From Synoicihabitans lomoniglobus (lineage in GTDB: Bacteria > Verrucomicrobiota > Verrucomicrobiia > Opitutales > Opitutaceae), in the NCBI RefSeq assembly GCF_029023725.1, contig NZ_CP119075.1:2227501-2291500 (forward strand): DNA of 64,000 nucleotides. Reading direction: 5' to 3'. This document shows, one piece after another, positions 40,412-50,353 of this stretch (its first letter is position 1; every line of letters starts with the position of its first letter). The notes under the pieces are model-generated. The model worked only from the letters and a program-made list of their open reading frames with translations. It made no database searches and had not been told where the DNA came from. Made by a program: the position numbers and the translations under genes.

Positions 40412-42879
40412 TATGCGTTCGCCCCCCAGCTCCATGCGCCCCCCGGCGACTCGTGCACCGAACCGTCGGGCAGCACGATTTCCACCGGGGTGTCCGGCGG
40501 GGAATCGATGGAGATCCGCCACTCATCTCCGGCCCGACGCCAATCGACTCTCACCATGCCGCGCGGCGTGCACACCCGGCCCTTGGCCCAGGGCAAACCG
40601 CAGGGATGCGGCTGCACCCGGATGGTGGCAAAGCCCGGCGACGTGGGACGCACCCCCAGCACGCGGTTGAGGAACTCCAACACGGGGTGCGCACTCCAGG
40701 CATGGCACAACGAGCGCCAATAACTGTTCTCCTCGACGAAGGTATCAAGACCCAGCGCGATGGATTCGTGCCACGGCCCGAGCAGGTTCGGCATTTCGTC
40801 GTAAGTGCCCATGCGCACCATGGCGGTGAACACGGTGTGCCACGCAAAAAACGATCCCGGGGCCAACTTCTCGTCGTGCGGAAAACGTTGCTTAAGGCGT
40901 TCGCACGTCGCGTCGTTCGCCGCCCCACACACCACGGCCCACGCGTTGCCGTAGAGACTGACTTCCGGGCCACCCGGACGATCGAAATACAGTCCCTCGG
41001 TCTCGGACCAGAACAACTCGTGCAGCTGTTGCCGGGCAACCGCGGCTTCCTCCCGCAGCGTCGCGGCTTCCGCGTCGCGCCCCAGCCAATCACACATTTG
41101 CGCCACTTCGTCGAGCGCCAGAATCCATTGCGAGGCGATGATACACGTGGGGTCGGAATCGGCACCTGGCACCACCCCGCGCGGCCACCACGGACACCAA
41201 TCGGTAATGTTCCAATAGGGCAACTTCGCCGGGAGTCCGCTGACGTCGCGATGCCGACGAAACCAATCCAGCACCCCCTGCATGCCGGGCAGGACTTCTT
41301 TCACCGTATCGAGATCTCCGCTACAAAGACCGAAGTCGCGCACCGCCGTGATCCAGTGCAGGGACCACGACGGGATCACCTGCAACAAGCGCGAGGGAAA
41401 CCGGCTTTGGGTGAGCCCCTCCGGTCCGCGCGACCAATCAAACTGCAACAACGCCTGCCGACTCAAACGGTAATCGCCGCTGGTGAGCATACCGAGATGC
41501 GACGTGATCATCGTGTCCCCGGCATACTGCATCTGCTCGTAGTGCGGACAGTCCTCGAACGTTTCATGGGAGCACAGTCGCATCGTGCGCAGGCCCGCGT
41601 CCCATATTTTCGACCAACTGGCATCCGCGCACGCGAAGTCCGCTTTTTCCTCATACGGATAAGCGGAGTAACGGTAGCTCACCGCCCGCAAGGTGAGCGG
41701 TTGGGCGCCGGTCTTGAGGTGCAGGCTGACATAACGAAATGCCCGCCAATGCAACGGCTCGTAGGTCGCGTCGGCATCACCGGCCGGGCGCCAAACATCC
41801 GACCAACCCGAGATGCGGCCGCGGCGATCAAAGGTCCACCCCGTGCCCTCGTCGGCGAAATGCGAGGCGAGATTCTCCAAGGGTTGTTGCTCGCCCAACA
41901 ATTCCGCCTCGGGCGTGTCCCACGGCAACCGCAGGGCCTCGGCGTAGGTCAGCCTGACGGTTGCCCCCGCGCCCTCGGCGGCGCGCAGGAGCGGATAGCC
42001 GGTCGTGATCGTGCCGGTGTCAAATATCACTTCGATCTCGCTGTGCGCCGGCAGCGTCGCCGTCGCTGGCGCTCCGGTTGAGGAGTTGTCCAACAACTTC
42101 GCCCAATCCGCGCTCAACGCTCCTCCGCCCGGGAGAAACGCATCCGCAAAGGTCACCGGTGCGCCCTCCTCGAGCGGAGGAATCAACCGGGGAACGAGAC
42201 CATACGGGCTGGCCGGGTCGCGACGTTCTTCCCGCCGCTCCGCCGGATAAAGCGTGGTCGCGTCCGCCCACGCCGACGCATCGAACCCGGCATCGAGCCA
42301 ACCCTGCGGCAATTCGGTATCCACCCGCTCTTCAAAATAGCCGTGATAGCCTTCGAAACGCGTGCCATCATTCTGAAACCGATAAGCTTGGTCGATTGCC
42401 ACGCGCCAACCTCCCCGTCCGGTGTCGAGCACCTCATCGGCGCCCGCCCCCGCCACGGTGCCTTGGAGTAAAAATCCCCCGGCATAGGTCATCACGGAAC
42501 ACGGTGCGCCCAACGCCGTGGGCCGATGGGCCACGCTGGACATGTCCCAAACCAACGCCGCGATCACGTTGCGACCCGTCCGCAAAAACGGACCAATGTC
42601 GTAGGAATCATAAAAATGGTGATGAATATCGCCCTTCGCGGGTCCCCGACCCACAAACGCACCGTTGCAATAAAGCACGTAACGGCTGTCCGCACTCACG
42701 TGAATCACCCCGTGCGCGTCGGCGGCATCAGCTAGCTCCCACTCCCGGCGAAACCGGCGCACCTTGTAATGCGAAGGCGATTCCGCGCCGACGGGCGATT
42801 CGGCATGAGTGCCTTCCGCCGACCATATCCAGGAGGCACCTTGCTTGAACGGTAACGGGGCGGAACGAGAATCAGACAC
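40411..42879 (-). CDS. Glycoside hydrolase family 78, alpha-L-rhamnosidase
   Basis: A protein of about 822 residues with GH78 layout: N-terminal beta domains (ASWIWSAEGT, HVSADSRYVLYCNGAFVGRGP, HHHFYDSYDIGPFLRTGRNVIAALVWD), a central (alpha/alpha)6 barrel, and a C-terminal beta domain. The catalytic region has SHETFEDCPHYEQMQYAGD, where the family carries its acidic DCPxR/EQxxYxGD motif; here Arg after the Pro is replaced by His-Tyr. A GTG at 42879 gives VSDSRSAPLPFKQGASWIW; an ATG at 43011 would add 44 unconserved residues, so the start is uncertain. It removes terminal rhamnose from glycans and heads the operon under operator site 2. Confidence 0.88.
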   Translation of the reverse strand: MSDSRSAPLPFKQGASWIWSAEGTHAESPVGAESPSHYKVRRFRREWELADAADAHGVIHVSADSRYVLYCNGAFVGRGPAKGDIHHHFYDSYDIGPFLRTGRNVIAALVWDMSSVAHRPTALGAPCSVMTYAGGFLLQGTVAGAGADEVLDTGRGGWRVAIDQAYRFQNDGTRFEGYHGYFEERVDTELPQGWLDAGFDASAWADATTLYPAERREERRDPASPYGLVPRLIPPLEEGAPVTFADAFLPGGGALSADWAKLLDNSSTGAPATATLPAHSEIEVIFDTGTITTGYPLLRAAEGAGATVRLTYAEALRLPWDTPEAELLGEQQPLENLASHFADEGTGWTFDRRGRISGWSDVWRPAGDADATYEPLHWRAFRYVSLHLKTGAQPLTLRAVSYRYSAYPYEEKADFACADASWSKIWDAGLRTMRLCSHETFEDCPHYEQMQYAGDTMITSHLGMLTSGDYRLSRQALLQFDWSRGPEGLTQSRFPSRLLQVIPSWSLHWITAVRDFGLCSGDLDTVKEVLPGMQGVLDWFRRHRDVSGLPAKLPYWNITDWCPWWPRGVVPGADSDPTCIIASQWILALDEVAQMCDWLGRDAEAATLREEAAVARQQLHELFWSETEGLYFDRPGGPEVSLYGNAWAVVCGAANDATCERLKQRFPHDEKLAPGSFFAWHTVFTAMVRMGTYDEMPNLLGPWHESIALGLDTFVEENSYWRSLCHAWSAHPVLEFLNRVLGVRPTSPGFATIRVQPHPCGLPWAKGRVCTPRGMVRVDWRRAGDEWRISIDSPPDTPVEIVLPDGSVHESPGGAWSWGANA

Positions 42880-43064
42880 GGGAAAATAAGTTGGAGAAAC
42901 AGCCTGGCCGGGGCACAGACCGCGAGAGGTAGAACGAACGAAACGGGGGAATGAAATGACGGACTTCGCGCCCGAGCAGCCGGACTCAAGCGCAAAGCAA
43001 AGAGGTGGCATACGTCTGCAATTCAGGCAATACTTTCATGTTTTTTCATTCATTTCTCATGAAT

Positions 43065-43074
43065 TGAAATTTCA
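43065..43074. promoter_or_regulatory. Operator palindrome TGAAATTTCA (site 2)
   Basis: The 10-base core lies in the AT-rich stretch 43020-43150 upstream of the rhamnosidase gene. It is less extended than the other three sites (flanks T and C). It is placed to control the minus-strand rhamnosidase operon. Confidence 0.5.
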
Positions 43075-43115
43075 CGACCGTCTTCATGGATCGTTCAATT
43101 CATTTTTAGCCTCTC

Positions 43116-43135
43116 ATTTATAAGGCCTTATGAAT
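43116..43135. promoter_or_regulatory. Second dyad with ATAAGGCCTTAT core
   Basis: A 20-base near-perfect palindrome: a perfect 12-base core (43120-43131) extended by ATTT/GAAT with one mismatched pair. It is unlike the TGAAATTTCA sites and may bind another regulator or form part of the rhamnosidase promoter. The rest of the 620-base gap 42880-43499 (roughly 43140-43440) shows no convincing gene. Confidence 0.35.
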
Positions 43136-43472
43136 TTTATCCCAGATCCACACTGCGTCCCCATTGGAGCACCCAGCCCATGCAATTTGCGAACTTTCAT
43201 GGTTTTCGCGCACTCATCCCGCAAGCACAGTGGTCGCTGATTATTGGGCAAAAAAGCGATCGCCACGCCCACCGAAACAAACGTCGCGAATCAATCCCAC
43301 CGGTCTGGTTTCACTCGTAAAACGTCCCGCGGAGACTGCTCGGACCGGCTGCGCCGCCGGATCACGACCGAGCGCTCCCGCGAGTTAGCCCCGTGTGACG
43401 CCCATTTTCAGGAATTGTTCAAAACGTAGCCTGAAAACTACTTGACTTTACGGCATATTTTTCATCTTTTTT

Positions 43473-43488
43473 AAATGAAATTTCATTT
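43473..43488. promoter_or_regulatory. LacI autoregulatory operator AAATGAAATTTCATTT (site 3)
   Basis: A perfect 16-base palindrome, the longest of the four sites, ending 11 bases before the lacI start codon. A TTGACT -35-like hexamer lies upstream at 43442-43447; no strong -10 is visible, but the site would cover the promoter downstream part and the translation start, the usual place for autorepression. Confidence 0.65.
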
Positions 43489-43499
43489 CACACCCCACG

Positions 43500-44531
43500 A
43501 TGCTTCTCACTGATATTGCCAAGCAGGCCTCCGTTTCGCCCTCCACTGTTTCCCGGGCGATCAACCAACCCGATATCGTAGCCCCGGAAAGTTTGGCGCG
43601 GATTCGAGCGGTCATGAAAAAGCATGACTACACGCCCGCCCCGGTCAGTCGGCGGCGTGGACCGAAAACCAAAAAGCCGTCCATCCTCAATCTCGGCGTG
43701 TGGTTTGTCGGCGCCAAAGCGGACAACCCCAGCCTCAATTGGTTTCAGGAGCGCATGTCGGCCATCCAAGAGGTGAATCCGGTGAGTCGGGTGGACTTGA
43801 ACATGTTGTTCTCCAACTCGCCCGCCGAACTGCCGCGCGCCCTGGCTGACAGCAAACTCGACGGCGTGATCATTCAAGGCATGGCTCCCTCCCCCGAGGT
43901 CATGGCCAAGCTCGCCCACATTCCCTGCGTCTGGTTCATGACCCGCCGTTCGGACGACTTTCCCGGCGACTACGTTGAACCGAACAACGAAGAAAACGGT
44001 CGCATGGCCGCCGATTATCTCGCGCAGCGCGGGCACAAGACCGTCGCCGTGCTTACGACCGATCCCAGCTACAGCGCCAACGTTCGCCGGGTGCGCGCCT
44101 TTTTGGAACGCGCCCAGGAGCTCGGCCTCAAAGCCACCAGCGTCCTCGGCGAAGATGAGCCCGGGGTCAGCTACTTGGAGATCGCGCCTTTGAACAGCGA
44201 AACCGAATCGCTCGTGAATCGCTTGGTCGCCCTCAAACCCCGACCCACCGGACTTTATCTGCCGGTCGATCACGTGGCGGGGGCATTTTTCCGTGCCCTG
44301 CGTAGTGCCGGCCTTCAGCCCCGCAAGGATTTCGATGCCATCCTGGGGAATTTGAACCCCGTGATTTACAACAATCTCGAGCATCACCCCGCCGCGATCG
44401 ACATCAACCTTTCGACCTTGGTCCGCAAGGTCATCGATCACCTCGTCTGGCGCATCGAAAACCCCGACGCCACCGGCCGTATCGGCCTGTCCGTCTCCCC
44501 CACTCTCCGTCCCGCTTACGAGCAGGACTGA
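43500..44531 (+). CDS. LacI-family transcriptional regulator
   Basis: A 343-residue regulator. Helix-turn-helix at residues 3-22 (LTDIAKQASVSPSTVSRAIN) is followed by a hinge region near 46-60 that is unusually basic (SRRRGPKTKKP) instead of the common N-x-x-A-R-x-L hinge helix. The periplasmic-binding-protein-like effector domain follows (SKLDGVIIQGM, EENGRMAADYLAQRGHKTVAVL, HVAGAFFRALRSAGLQPRKDFDAI). It is likely to bind the palindrome immediately in front of its own gene and the three related sites. It is followed by the TonB receptor after 113 bases. Confidence 0.92.
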   Translation: MLLTDIAKQASVSPSTVSRAINQPDIVAPESLARIRAVMKKHDYTPAPVSRRRGPKTKKPSILNLGVWFVGAKADNPSLNWFQERMSAIQEVNPVSRVDLNMLFSNSPAELPRALADSKLDGVIIQGMAPSPEVMAKLAHIPCVWFMTRRSDDFPGDYVEPNNEENGRMAADYLAQRGHKTVAVLTTDPSYSANVRRVRAFLERAQELGLKATSVLGEDEPGVSYLEIAPLNSETESLVNRLVALKPRPTGLYLPVDHVAGAFFRALRSAGLQPRKDFDAILGNLNPVIYNNLEHHPAAIDINLSTLVRKVIDHLVWRIENPDATGRIGLSVSPTLRPAYEQD

Positions 44532-44644
44532 CGAACCATTCGCCGACTATACGTCGTTTCTTCAACCCCCAACACTTTGCTATGACCCGGGTGCCTCGCC
44601 CGTCCGACTTAGCTTCCCCAAACCCAAACTAAAACACCAAGACA

Positions 44645-47600
44645 ATGAATAGAAACTGCACTAAGCCATGGCGACTCCTGCCATGCCTAGCGATCTCCGC
44701 CGGAGGTCTGTTTGCGCAGGTGGCTTCCCAGGAAGATATCGACGACGAAAACGTCGTCGTTCTCTCCCCGTTTGAAGTCACCGGCGACTCCGACGTCGGT
44801 TATCAATCCACCTCGACGCTCGCCGGCACCCGCCTGCGCACCGAGATGCGTGATATCGGCTCCTCGATCTCCATCGTGAACGAAGAATTCCTTCGCGATA
44901 CCGGATCCAACAATCTCGAAGATGTGCTCATCTTCACCCCGAACACCGAAATCGGTGGTCTCGGCGGTAACCACTCCGGCTCCCAAGGTGCCAACCCGAT
45001 TCCTGAGCAACAACGCGATGACCCCAGTGGTGGTCTGACCCGCGTGCGTGGTCTCGCCAGCGCTGACCTCACCCGCGACTACTTCATCACCAACATCCCG
45101 TTTGATACCTTCAATACCGACCGTATTGAGGTGCAACGTGGCGCCAACTCGGCCCTCTACGGTCTCGGCAGCCCCGGTGGTATCGTCAACGCTTCGACCA
45201 TCAAGGCCGACTTCCTCGGCAACCGTGGTCGCGTGCGTTTCGAGACCGACCAATACGGCACGGCTCGCTACTCGCTGCGTCACAATCAAATGATTGGTGA
45301 TCATCTCGCGGTTCGCGTTGCGGCGCTTTCCGAAGACAAAGGCTACGAGCAGAAGCAGGCGTTCCTCAAAGACAACCGCTTGTTTGTCGCTGCGACCGTC
45401 AAACTCCCCTTCGGCCTGACCGCTCGCGGCAGCGCGGAGATCGGCGATCGCCACTCCTCGAATCCTGACTACGTCCCACCGAATGACGGTATCACGCCTT
45501 GGATCAACCTGGGCAAGCCCATCGCCGGCGATCCCGCCGAAGGTGCGGCCATCTTCCGTGGCACCGGCGACTTCTTCCCCGGCATCGCTAACTCCAACGT
45601 AATTCACCTCTCCTCCGGTGGCGGTGCGTCCGTGGGACTTTACCGATTCTATCAGGATCCCTCCAACCCAGATCCAACGTTTGGTGGCCACAACTACCTC
45701 GTATCCACGATCGACAAGGATCTCCCTCCTTCCGATCAACGGGGTTCCTACTTCCCGATCACGAGTGGTAACTGGGGTCAGTGGATGCGGATCAAGGCCT
45801 GGGACGAGACCAACATCATTCGTCGCACGGGCGGCTATCGTTCCGACGGCACGCGGGTTCCTGAAGGATCCGCCGCTTTCTGGAGCAATGGTTTTGTTTC
45901 CAGCCAGATCACCGATCGCAGCATCTTTGATTACCGCGAGAATCTCTTCTCCGGCGGCACCGCTCAACAGCGCGCCGATTGGGAAAACTACACCGCCAGC
46001 ATCGAAGGCAACTACCTCGATAACCGCGTTGGTTTCGAATTCTCCTACAATGAGCAGACCTTCGAAAGCATGGGTAACAACTCCCTCCAAGGTGTCCAGC
46101 AGCGCACGATCTACATCGATCCCAATGCCTACATGCTGGCCTCGAAGGATGGATCCGCCCAAGGAGAATTGATTCCCAATCCTACGTTCGGCCGTCCGAT
46201 CATGGGTGGTGGATCGGGTGGCAATCGCATCTACAATGATCGCGACGCCACGCGCCTCCAAGGTTATGCGGAACTCCGCTTCGACGACTTCATGGACGAT
46301 GACAGCTGGGTGACCAAAGCCCTGGGTAAATTCACCCTGACCGGCTTGCTCGACTCGAGCACCCACTACAATCAGACCCTGTATTCGGCCCGGGCCGACC
46401 CGGTCGATACGTATGACCTCGACACTAACCTGCCTGGTCACCACTCGGCGACGCAACGCAGCGGTCAAGAGTTCGCTCTGCCCGTGGGCAATGACATGAA
46501 CTTCCTGAACATCAACTCCATCAGCGATCTCGCCGGAGCCAATATCGGAGGAGTTCCCTTTGGCCGCCAACGCACCAACATGAGCAACACGCCCATCGCG
46601 GCGAACTTCACCGGTTGGAATCCCACCACCGGCAAATTCGTGAACTTCGACACGGTTGTGAACACGATCTTCCAGCCCAACAGCTGGCCGGCCGCGTCTC
46701 ACGCGAACAAGGACATCAACACCGTTGATTCCGAAGTGTTCATCGGTCAGCACTCGATCTGGGACAACACCGTCGTCCTGACCGGCACCTGGCGTAGCGA
46801 CAAGGCTGCCGGAACCGGTATCGGCGTGGCCAATGCCCGCACGGACATTAAGGACACGCTCGACCCCGACTACCTCGCCGGTCCTCAAGGTCCGCATGCC
46901 ATCACGGCTGACGACGAGACGACCTCGTATTCGATCATGGTGCACACGCCTCCGTTCCTCCGCGATCGCATGCCGTTCGAGCTCTCCGTCTACAAGAGTG
47001 CCGCGGACAACTTCCGCCCCACCGGTGGTAATGTCACCATCTTCAACGATACCGTCGGCGCCACCGCCGGTGTGACCGAAGAATATGGCTTCATTGTCGA
47101 AGCTCTCGACGGCAAATTGTCCGCCCGGTTCAACTGGTTTGAATCCGCCGTGGTCAACAACCGCTACGAGGATGGCGCCATTAACGCGTCCGAAGGTATC
47201 CTGCTCGGTCTGGCTCACGAACTCAACAATCCCGCCAACGTCGCGCAAGGCTTCACGGCTGCCCAAGTGCAAGCCGTTCTGCCTCCCGCCGGCGTGATCG
47301 CGGTCAATGGTTTCCAGGTCGACTGGAACAACGCTGATGCAGCGACCACCCAGCGCAATTCTTCCGACACCGGCACGCAGGACTTCACTGCCAAAGGTAT
47401 GGAAGTCGAGATCGCCTACAACCCGATCCCCGAGTGGACGATCCTCTTCACGGCGGGTCAGCAGGAAACGATTGCCGATAACACCTACCCGGAGATGCAG
47501 CGTTATGTTGACGAGTTCGTTCTCGCGAACTGGGTCAACAGCAGCTTCGCGCAAAACTACTTCATCGATGCAGGTGCCACCCAAACGCTCGCCGATCGCG

Positions 47601-48058
47601 CGCAGACCAGCATTGTCGAAGCCGTCCAACGCGCCGCGCTCCAAGACGGTAGCCCCGCCAAAGAGCAGGCCGAATGGCGTTTCGCCCTCAACACCAGCTA
47701 CAACTTCGGTCGCGCCGAAGACGGTATCCTGAAGTGGTTCGGCGATCTCACCGTTGGTGGTGGCCTCCGCTGGCAGGACGAAACCGGCATCGGCTTCGAA
47801 GTGGGCGTCAACGAGCTGGGTGATTACGCCTTGGACATCAACAAGCCGTTCTACGCTCCTTCGACCACCCATATCGATGTGTTCGCCCGGATGTCCTACA
47901 AGTTGAAGAACGAACGTTCCTTCGACTTCCAGTTGAACGTCAAGGATCTCACGAACCACGACGGCCTGATTCCGTTCGTGGCCAACCCGGACGGTAGCCT
48001 CCTCTACCGCATCCAGGAAGGTCGTTTGATCTCCGCGTCCGCTACGCTGAACTTCTAA
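44645..48058 (+). CDS. TonB-dependent outer-membrane receptor
   Basis: A 1137-residue receptor with a signal peptide ending near GGLFAQ. A TonB-box-like VVVLSPFEVTG region at about 37-47 leads into the plug (TLAGTRLRTEMRDIGSSISIVNEEFLRDTGSNNLEDVLIFTPNTEIGG; RVRGLASADLTRDYFITNIPFDTFNTDRIEVQRGANSALYGLGSPGG). The long C-terminal beta-barrel closes with GRLISASATLNF, whose final Phe is the barrel-assembly signal. The length fits uptake of oligosaccharides. It follows lacI and ends at a clear terminator, so it may be transcribed with lacI or from its own promoter. Confidence 0.95.
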   Translation: MNRNCTKPWRLLPCLAISAGGLFAQVASQEDIDDENVVVLSPFEVTGDSDVGYQSTSTLAGTRLRTEMRDIGSSISIVNEEFLRDTGSNNLEDVLIFTPNTEIGGLGGNHSGSQGANPIPEQQRDDPSGGLTRVRGLASADLTRDYFITNIPFDTFNTDRIEVQRGANSALYGLGSPGGIVNASTIKADFLGNRGRVRFETDQYGTARYSLRHNQMIGDHLAVRVAALSEDKGYEQKQAFLKDNRLFVAATVKLPFGLTARGSAEIGDRHSSNPDYVPPNDGITPWINLGKPIAGDPAEGAAIFRGTGDFFPGIANSNVIHLSSGGGASVGLYRFYQDPSNPDPTFGGHNYLVSTIDKDLPPSDQRGSYFPITSGNWGQWMRIKAWDETNIIRRTGGYRSDGTRVPEGSAAFWSNGFVSSQITDRSIFDYRENLFSGGTAQQRADWENYTASIEGNYLDNRVGFEFSYNEQTFESMGNNSLQGVQQRTIYIDPNAYMLASKDGSAQGELIPNPTFGRPIMGGGSGGNRIYNDRDATRLQGYAELRFDDFMDDDSWVTKALGKFTLTGLLDSSTHYNQTLYSARADPVDTYDLDTNLPGHHSATQRSGQEFALPVGNDMNFLNINSISDLAGANIGGVPFGRQRTNMSNTPIAANFTGWNPTTGKFVNFDTVVNTIFQPNSWPAASHANKDINTVDSEVFIGQHSIWDNTVVLTGTWRSDKAAGTGIGVANARTDIKDTLDPDYLAGPQGPHAITADDETTSYSIMVHTPPFLRDRMPFELSVYKSAADNFRPTGGNVTIFNDTVGATAGVTEEYGFIVEALDGKLSARFNWFESAVVNNRYEDGAINASEGILLGLAHELNNPANVAQGFTAAQVQAVLPPAGVIAVNGFQVDWNNADAATTQRNSSDTGTQDFTAKGMEVEIAYNPIPEWTILFTAGQQETIADNTYPEMQRYVDEFVLANWVNSSFAQNYFIDAGATQTLADRAQTSIVEAVQRAALQDGSPAKEQAEWRFALNTSYNFGRAEDGILKWFGDLTVGGGLRWQDETGIGFEVGVNELGDYALDINKPFYAPSTTHIDVFARMSYKLKNERSFDFQLNVKDLTNHDGLIPFVANPDGSLLYRIQEGRLISASATLNF

Positions 48059-48091
48059 ACCAATAGGTTTCGAACTTAGTCTCTAGTTACA

Positions 48092-48125
48092 AAGCCGGCT
48101 TCCTCATCGGGAGCCGGCTTTTTTC
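48092..48125 (+). terminator. Rho-independent terminator after the TonB receptor
   Basis: Stem AAGCCGGCT / AGCCGGCTT (nine perfect pairs, about 11-base loop) followed by six T. It ends 67 bases after the receptor stop and precedes the next start at 48145. Confidence 0.92.
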
Positions 48126-48144
48126 TAACCTTCTCCCGTTCCCG

Positions 48145-48675
48145 ATGTCCGTTTCCGCCCGCACGTTTCTTCTCGTCGCCCTCGCGACTCTCTCACTTTC
48201 CAGCCTCCGCGCCGCTGACCGTTCCGCCCTCGTGGGCACGTGGGCTTTCGATGCCGCGCGCAGCACCGACCTGAGCCCGTGGCGCTCCAGCCAGCTCACC
48301 ATTTCCCGCATCGGAGACCAACTCACCATCGCCCGCGACCTGACTACGGGTCGCCGCAATCACCACGAATCCATGACCCTCGATCTCACGGCGGAATCCA
48401 CCACCGTGGCCGTGCCGTGGTGGGCCGACAACCGTCACCTCGGTGCCTACACCGAACCCGATTCAACCAAAACCGTGCGCGCCAAATTCGTCGATGGCGA
48501 CCGCGTCCTGCGACTCGAGACCGAGCTTACCCTGGAAACCCAGCAAGGCCCCCGGGATGTCAACATCCTCAGTCAGTATGAGGTGTCGCCCGACGGTCGC
48601 GTGCTGACCGTCTTCGACCTCCGCAGCACCCGTCCCCGGCCCGTCGTTCATGTTTTCCAACGCGTCACCGAATAA
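48145..48675 (+). CDS. Small secreted protein, lipocalin-like
   Basis: A 176-residue exported protein: signal peptide ARTFLLVALATLSLSSLRAA, then LVGTWAFDAARS and regularly alternating beta strands (QLTISRIGDQLTIARDL, MTLDLTAESTTVAVPW, KFVDGDRVLRLETELTLE, DVNILSQYEVSPDGRVLTVFD). The GTW start and strand pattern resemble lipocalin-like domains that bind small lipophilic or sugar ligands. It has no known catalytic motif. It starts an operon that runs to 56505, 13 bases ahead of the GxGYxYP gene. Confidence 0.65.
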   Translation: MSVSARTFLLVALATLSLSSLRAADRSALVGTWAFDAARSTDLSPWRSSQLTISRIGDQLTIARDLTTGRRNHHESMTLDLTAESTTVAVPWWADNRHLGAYTEPDSTKTVRAKFVDGDRVLRLETELTLETQQGPRDVNILSQYEVSPDGRVLTVFDLRSTRPRPVVHVFQRVTE

Positions 48676-48688
48676 TCCGCCTTGTCTC

Positions 48689-50353
48689 ATGTCCTTCCGA
48701 CGCCTCCGACTCCTGCCTCTCTTCGTTCTCGCCGCGTGCACCGCTCTCCGCGGTGCGCCGCCGACCATCGCGGTCGCCGATCACGCTCCGGCCTCCGCCA
48801 CGTTGATTCCGGTATCCGATAATTGGCGACTGGACGGCGACCTGCCCGCCCACGCCACCTTACTCTCGCTGCAGGGTCTCGCCAACCGCTCCACGCCCCG
48901 GATCTATCTCGAATACCCGGCCGACTGGCAGTGGGAGATTGCCGGTCCCTTGATCGGCTACCTGGAACGCCGCCACGGTGTCGCCTGGGATCGTTTGGAG
49001 CCCGGTGACCTCGACGCCGCCTTGAGCCGTTTCAGCACCGCCGCCCGGGGCTGTGTGGTGTGGGACCAGGCGGTGCGTTCCTCCCTCATCGTCGCCTTCA
49101 CCATCGCCGGCGTGGAAGACCTGCTCGTGGTCAACTCCGACCAACTCGATCTCGCCGCCCGTCATGGTCTGGAAGTCGTGGTCGATCTGCGCGACCAGTT
49201 CACAGGTCAAGATGACGCCGAAATCTACCAATGGGCCTACGATCGCTACTACGAACGCTGCTCCCGTGATTTCTACGTCGTGCTCGGCGGCGAATACGGC
49301 GCCGTGATGAAACCCGGCATCGCCGATTTCGGTGTGCAGCAACGCGCCTTCTTTTCCGACCTGTCCGCCAATCCCAAGCACCCGGCACAACTCGCGTTGC
49401 TCAACCGCGTGCTCGCCGGCCAAAACCCGGCCAGTATTGTGCTCGGCTGGCACTCCTACGGCAAGGACACCGAGGGCCAGCATACCACGCTCGTCGGCAA
49501 CTACGGACTCAAAATGGAGGGCCTGCACAACCTGCCGAACGTTTCGTTCACGTCGCAAATTCCGCTCACGCCCGATTTCGAGTTCACCAACAATCACACC
49601 GTCGAGCCCGATGCCACGCTCGTCGCCGAAGACAAGGTCTACGTCGCTGCCATCGCCACCGATTCCATGGGCATCGGTGCCTGGACCAAACCCGGCCGCG
49701 GACGCATCCCCTACGGTTGGCAGGTGCTCATGAATTGGTCCTGGATGAGCCCGCCTGCGCTCCAGTTTTTCTACGAAGACAAGACGCCCAACGACTACTT
49801 CATCGCCGGCCTCAGTGGCCCCGGCTACATGTATCCCAAGTCCATTCCGGCCGACAAATTCCCCGCGCTCATGTCCGACGCCCGCGGACTCATGAAGACG
49901 CTCGATTTGCGCATCATGGAGATCATGGACTACTCCGAAGGCAACCGCCACGTCGGCAACACGGACCTGCCCAAGGAGCTCGTCGATCGCTACTATCACG
50001 AGTTTCCCGACGTGCTCGGGTTCATCAATGGCTATGGCACGGCACGCACCTTTGATCTGCGCGATGGGCGTCCGTTTCTCAGCTACGACTACTACCTCGG
50101 CGTCAATCGCCCGACCGAAGAAGCCGCCGCTGATCTCGAAGAACTCCTGCGGCTGAATCCGCAGCGTCCCTACTTCCTGCTCATGCACGTGCGCGAGCGC
50201 ACCACCATCGAACAGGTCGCGACCATCTTGGAAAACCTGTCCGATGAGGTCGAAGTCGTGCCGCTCGACGCGTTCCTGAAACTCTCCGCCAGCAAGAAAA
50301 CCTACCGCACCCATTTCCAGGAGCCGACCGATCCCATCGATCTTAACCCGTAG
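48689..50353 (+). CDS. Exported GxGYxYP-family putative glycoside hydrolase
   Basis: A 554-residue protein with a signal peptide (LLPLFVLAACTALRGA; the Ala-Ala-Cys in it may be a lipobox, so a lipoprotein is possible). The defining motif is present as SGPGYMYPKSIP near residue 390. Early conserved segments are LLSLQGLANRSTPRIYLEYP and FTIAGVEDLLVVNSDQ. The GxGYxYP family is thought to be glycoside-hydrolase-like, but its substrate is not established. It lies between a lipocalin-like gene and a heparinase-type lyase. The ATG at 48689 is used; one at 48650 overlaps the previous gene. Confidence 0.82.
   Translation: MSFRRLRLLPLFVLAACTALRGAPPTIAVADHAPASATLIPVSDNWRLDGDLPAHATLLSLQGLANRSTPRIYLEYPADWQWEIAGPLIGYLERRHGVAWDRLEPGDLDAALSRFSTAARGCVVWDQAVRSSLIVAFTIAGVEDLLVVNSDQLDLAARHGLEVVVDLRDQFTGQDDAEIYQWAYDRYYERCSRDFYVVLGGEYGAVMKPGIADFGVQQRAFFSDLSANPKHPAQLALLNRVLAGQNPASIVLGWHSYGKDTEGQHTTLVGNYGLKMEGLHNLPNVSFTSQIPLTPDFEFTNNHTVEPDATLVAEDKVYVAAIATDSMGIGAWTKPGRGRIPYGWQVLMNWSWMSPPALQFFYEDKTPNDYFIAGLSGPGYMYPKSIPADKFPALMSDARGLMKTLDLRIMEIMDYSEGNRHVGNTDLPKELVDRYYHEFPDVLGFINGYGTARTFDLRDGRPFLSYDYYLGVNRPTEEAAADLEELLRLNPQRPYFLLMHVRERTTIEQVATILENLSDEVEVVPLDAFLKLSASKKTYRTHFQEPTDPIDLNP

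Noticed and set aside
43164..43429. Short plus-strand frames (60-75 codons) in the gap before lacI
   Set aside because: They have basic random composition, no signal or domain pattern and no ribosome binding site, and they run through a probable regulatory region.
44687..47959. 1090-codon open frame on the minus strand opposite the TonB receptor
   Set aside because: A shadow frame of a GC-rich gene: the plus-strand product has clear plug, barrel and signal peptide motifs, while the minus frame has none.
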